Assembly (NCBI RefSeq): GCF_027887165.1
Contig: NC_077228.1
Coordinates: forward strand, 207,957,979 to 208,021,978
From: Monodelphis domestica
Lineage: Eukaryota; Chordata; Mammalia; Didelphimorphia; Didelphidae
Reading direction: 5' to 3'
Length of the DNA: 64,000 nt
The position numbers and the translations under genes were made by a program. Below, one piece after another: positions 63,010-64,000 of the stretch (within the stretch, counting starts at the first letter, position 1; every line of letters begins with the position of its first letter). The notes beneath the pieces are model-generated. The model searched no databases. It was not told where the DNA came from and saw only the letters and a program-made list of their open reading frames with translations.

Positions 63010-64000
63010 CCAAATTATTATTTTTTTGCTTGGAAGTTATTTTAATTTTTAAAATTAATTGTTTAATTAAGAATATTTTCCCATGGTTATATAATTCATG
63101 TTCTTTCCCTCCCCCTTTCCTGAGTGGATGAACAATTTCACTGGGTTATACATGCATCATTGTTCAAAACCTATTTCTATATTATTACTATTTGCAATAG
63201 AATGATCATTTAAAGTCAAGATCCCCAATCATATATCCATTAAACCACGTGATCCATCATATGTTTTTTTCTGCATTTCTACTCCCACAGTTTTTTCTCA
63301 GGATGTGGATAGTGTTCTTTCTCATAAGTCTCTGAATTGTCCTGGATCATTTTATTGCTGCTAGTAGTCTGTTACATTTGATTGTGCCACAATCTATCAG
63401 TCTTTGTGTACAATGTTCTCCTGGTTCTGCTCCTTTTGTTCTGCATCCATTCCTGGAGGTCTTTCCAGTTCACATGGAATTCTTCCAGTTCATCATTCCT
63501 TTCAGCACAATAGTATTCAATCACCATCAGATACTACAATTTGTTTAGCCACTTACCAGTGGATGCACACCCTCCCCCCAACCCCCTTTTCCAGTTTTTT
63601 GCCACTACAAAAGAGCACGGCTATGAATATTTTTGTACACATTATTTTTCCCTATTATCTCTTTGGGGTACAAACCCAGCAATGCTATAGCTGGATCAAA
63701 GGGCAGGCAGTCATTTAATGCCCTTTGGGCATAGTTCCAAATTGCCTTCCAGAATGGTTGGATCAATTCACAACTCCACTAGCAATTCATTAGTGTCCCA
63801 ATTTTGCCACATGCCCTGCAACATTTTTATTTTCCTTTACTGTCATACTGGCCAATCTCCTAGGTGTGAGGTAGTACCTCAGAGTTGTTTTGATTTGCAG
63901 TTCTCTAATTATGAGAGTTTGAACATTTTTTTCATGTGTTTATTGATAGTTTTGGTTTTTTTATCTGAAAAATGACTATTCGTGTGCCTTGCCCATTTAT
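63010..64000 (-). mobile_element. LINE-1, antisense, continues past the window
   Basis: The 3' UTR starts near 63010 and ORF2 C-terminus follows. On the minus strand, 63783-63828 reads KCCRACGKIGTLMNC, matching the C-terminal LINE-1 ORF2 signature (CWRGCG-IGTL-HCWW). Frames on the + strand at 63404-63975 are incidental. Confidence 0.9.

Larger units (their letters stand above)
62327..64000 (+). other. TLK2: Start of TLK2 intron 3 (partial)
   Basis: The intron opens with GTAAGAAG and runs off the window. It holds a (TC)n-(TA)n microsatellite (62463-62510), a sense-oriented SINE (62765-62945) and an antisense LINE-1 that continues past 64000. No exon is visible in it. Confidence 0.9.

Noticed and set aside
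63404..63975. Plus-strand frames of 104 and 85 residues near the right edge
   Set aside because: They are antisense to LINE-1 ORF2, whose real coding strand shows the C-terminal signature.

Overview
The window is vertebrate nuclear DNA, almost certainly from a marsupial. It is AT-rich apart from one CpG island, and its coding exons are tiny and separated by very long introns. It is packed with marsupial-type repeats: at least 18 copies of a tRNA-derived SINE (tRNA-like head, GGGGCAGCTGGGTAGCTCAG; tail ending AAGGTAAGGGTTT-polyA), a second SINE with an ACAACAACAAA tail, LINE-1, L2, L3/CR1, MIR/THER-like SINEs, hAT and Tigger-like DNA transposons and two solo LTRs.

One protein-coding gene is recognisable: the 5' end of TLK2 (tousled-like kinase 2), on the + strand. 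Its CpG-island promoter and non-coding first exon lie at about 9.4-10.8 kb (splice donor at 10375/10376). Exon 2 (12221-12306) carries the start codon and 27 codons. Exon 3 (62255-62326) carries 24 codons. The spliced 51-residue N-terminus matches the family. The kinase domain and coiled coils lie beyond the right edge of the window.

Layout: 1-9.2 kb is intergenic, with a solo LTR (2.7-3.6 kb) and nested repeats at 5.8-7.1 kb. The CpG island and exon 1 follow at 9.4-10.8 kb. Intron 1 (10376-12220) is nearly free of repeats. Intron 2 (12307-62254, about 50 kb) is mostly repeat: L2 and L3 fragments lie on the sense strand, while most LINE-1 and tRNA-SINE copies lie antisense. Exon 3 is followed by the start of intron 3, which ends in an antisense LINE-1 running off the window.

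I found no second gene, no RNA gene and no CRISPR-like array. Almost all ORFs are chance frames in repeats or in the GC-rich promoter. Points most worth a second look: a 27-bp inverted repeat in the promoter, an open in-frame leader with a GCG/alanine run joined to the TLK2 start codon, a 54-nt hairpin inside a LINE-1 relic, a (GGT)26 tract, and the strand asymmetry of repeats in intron 2.
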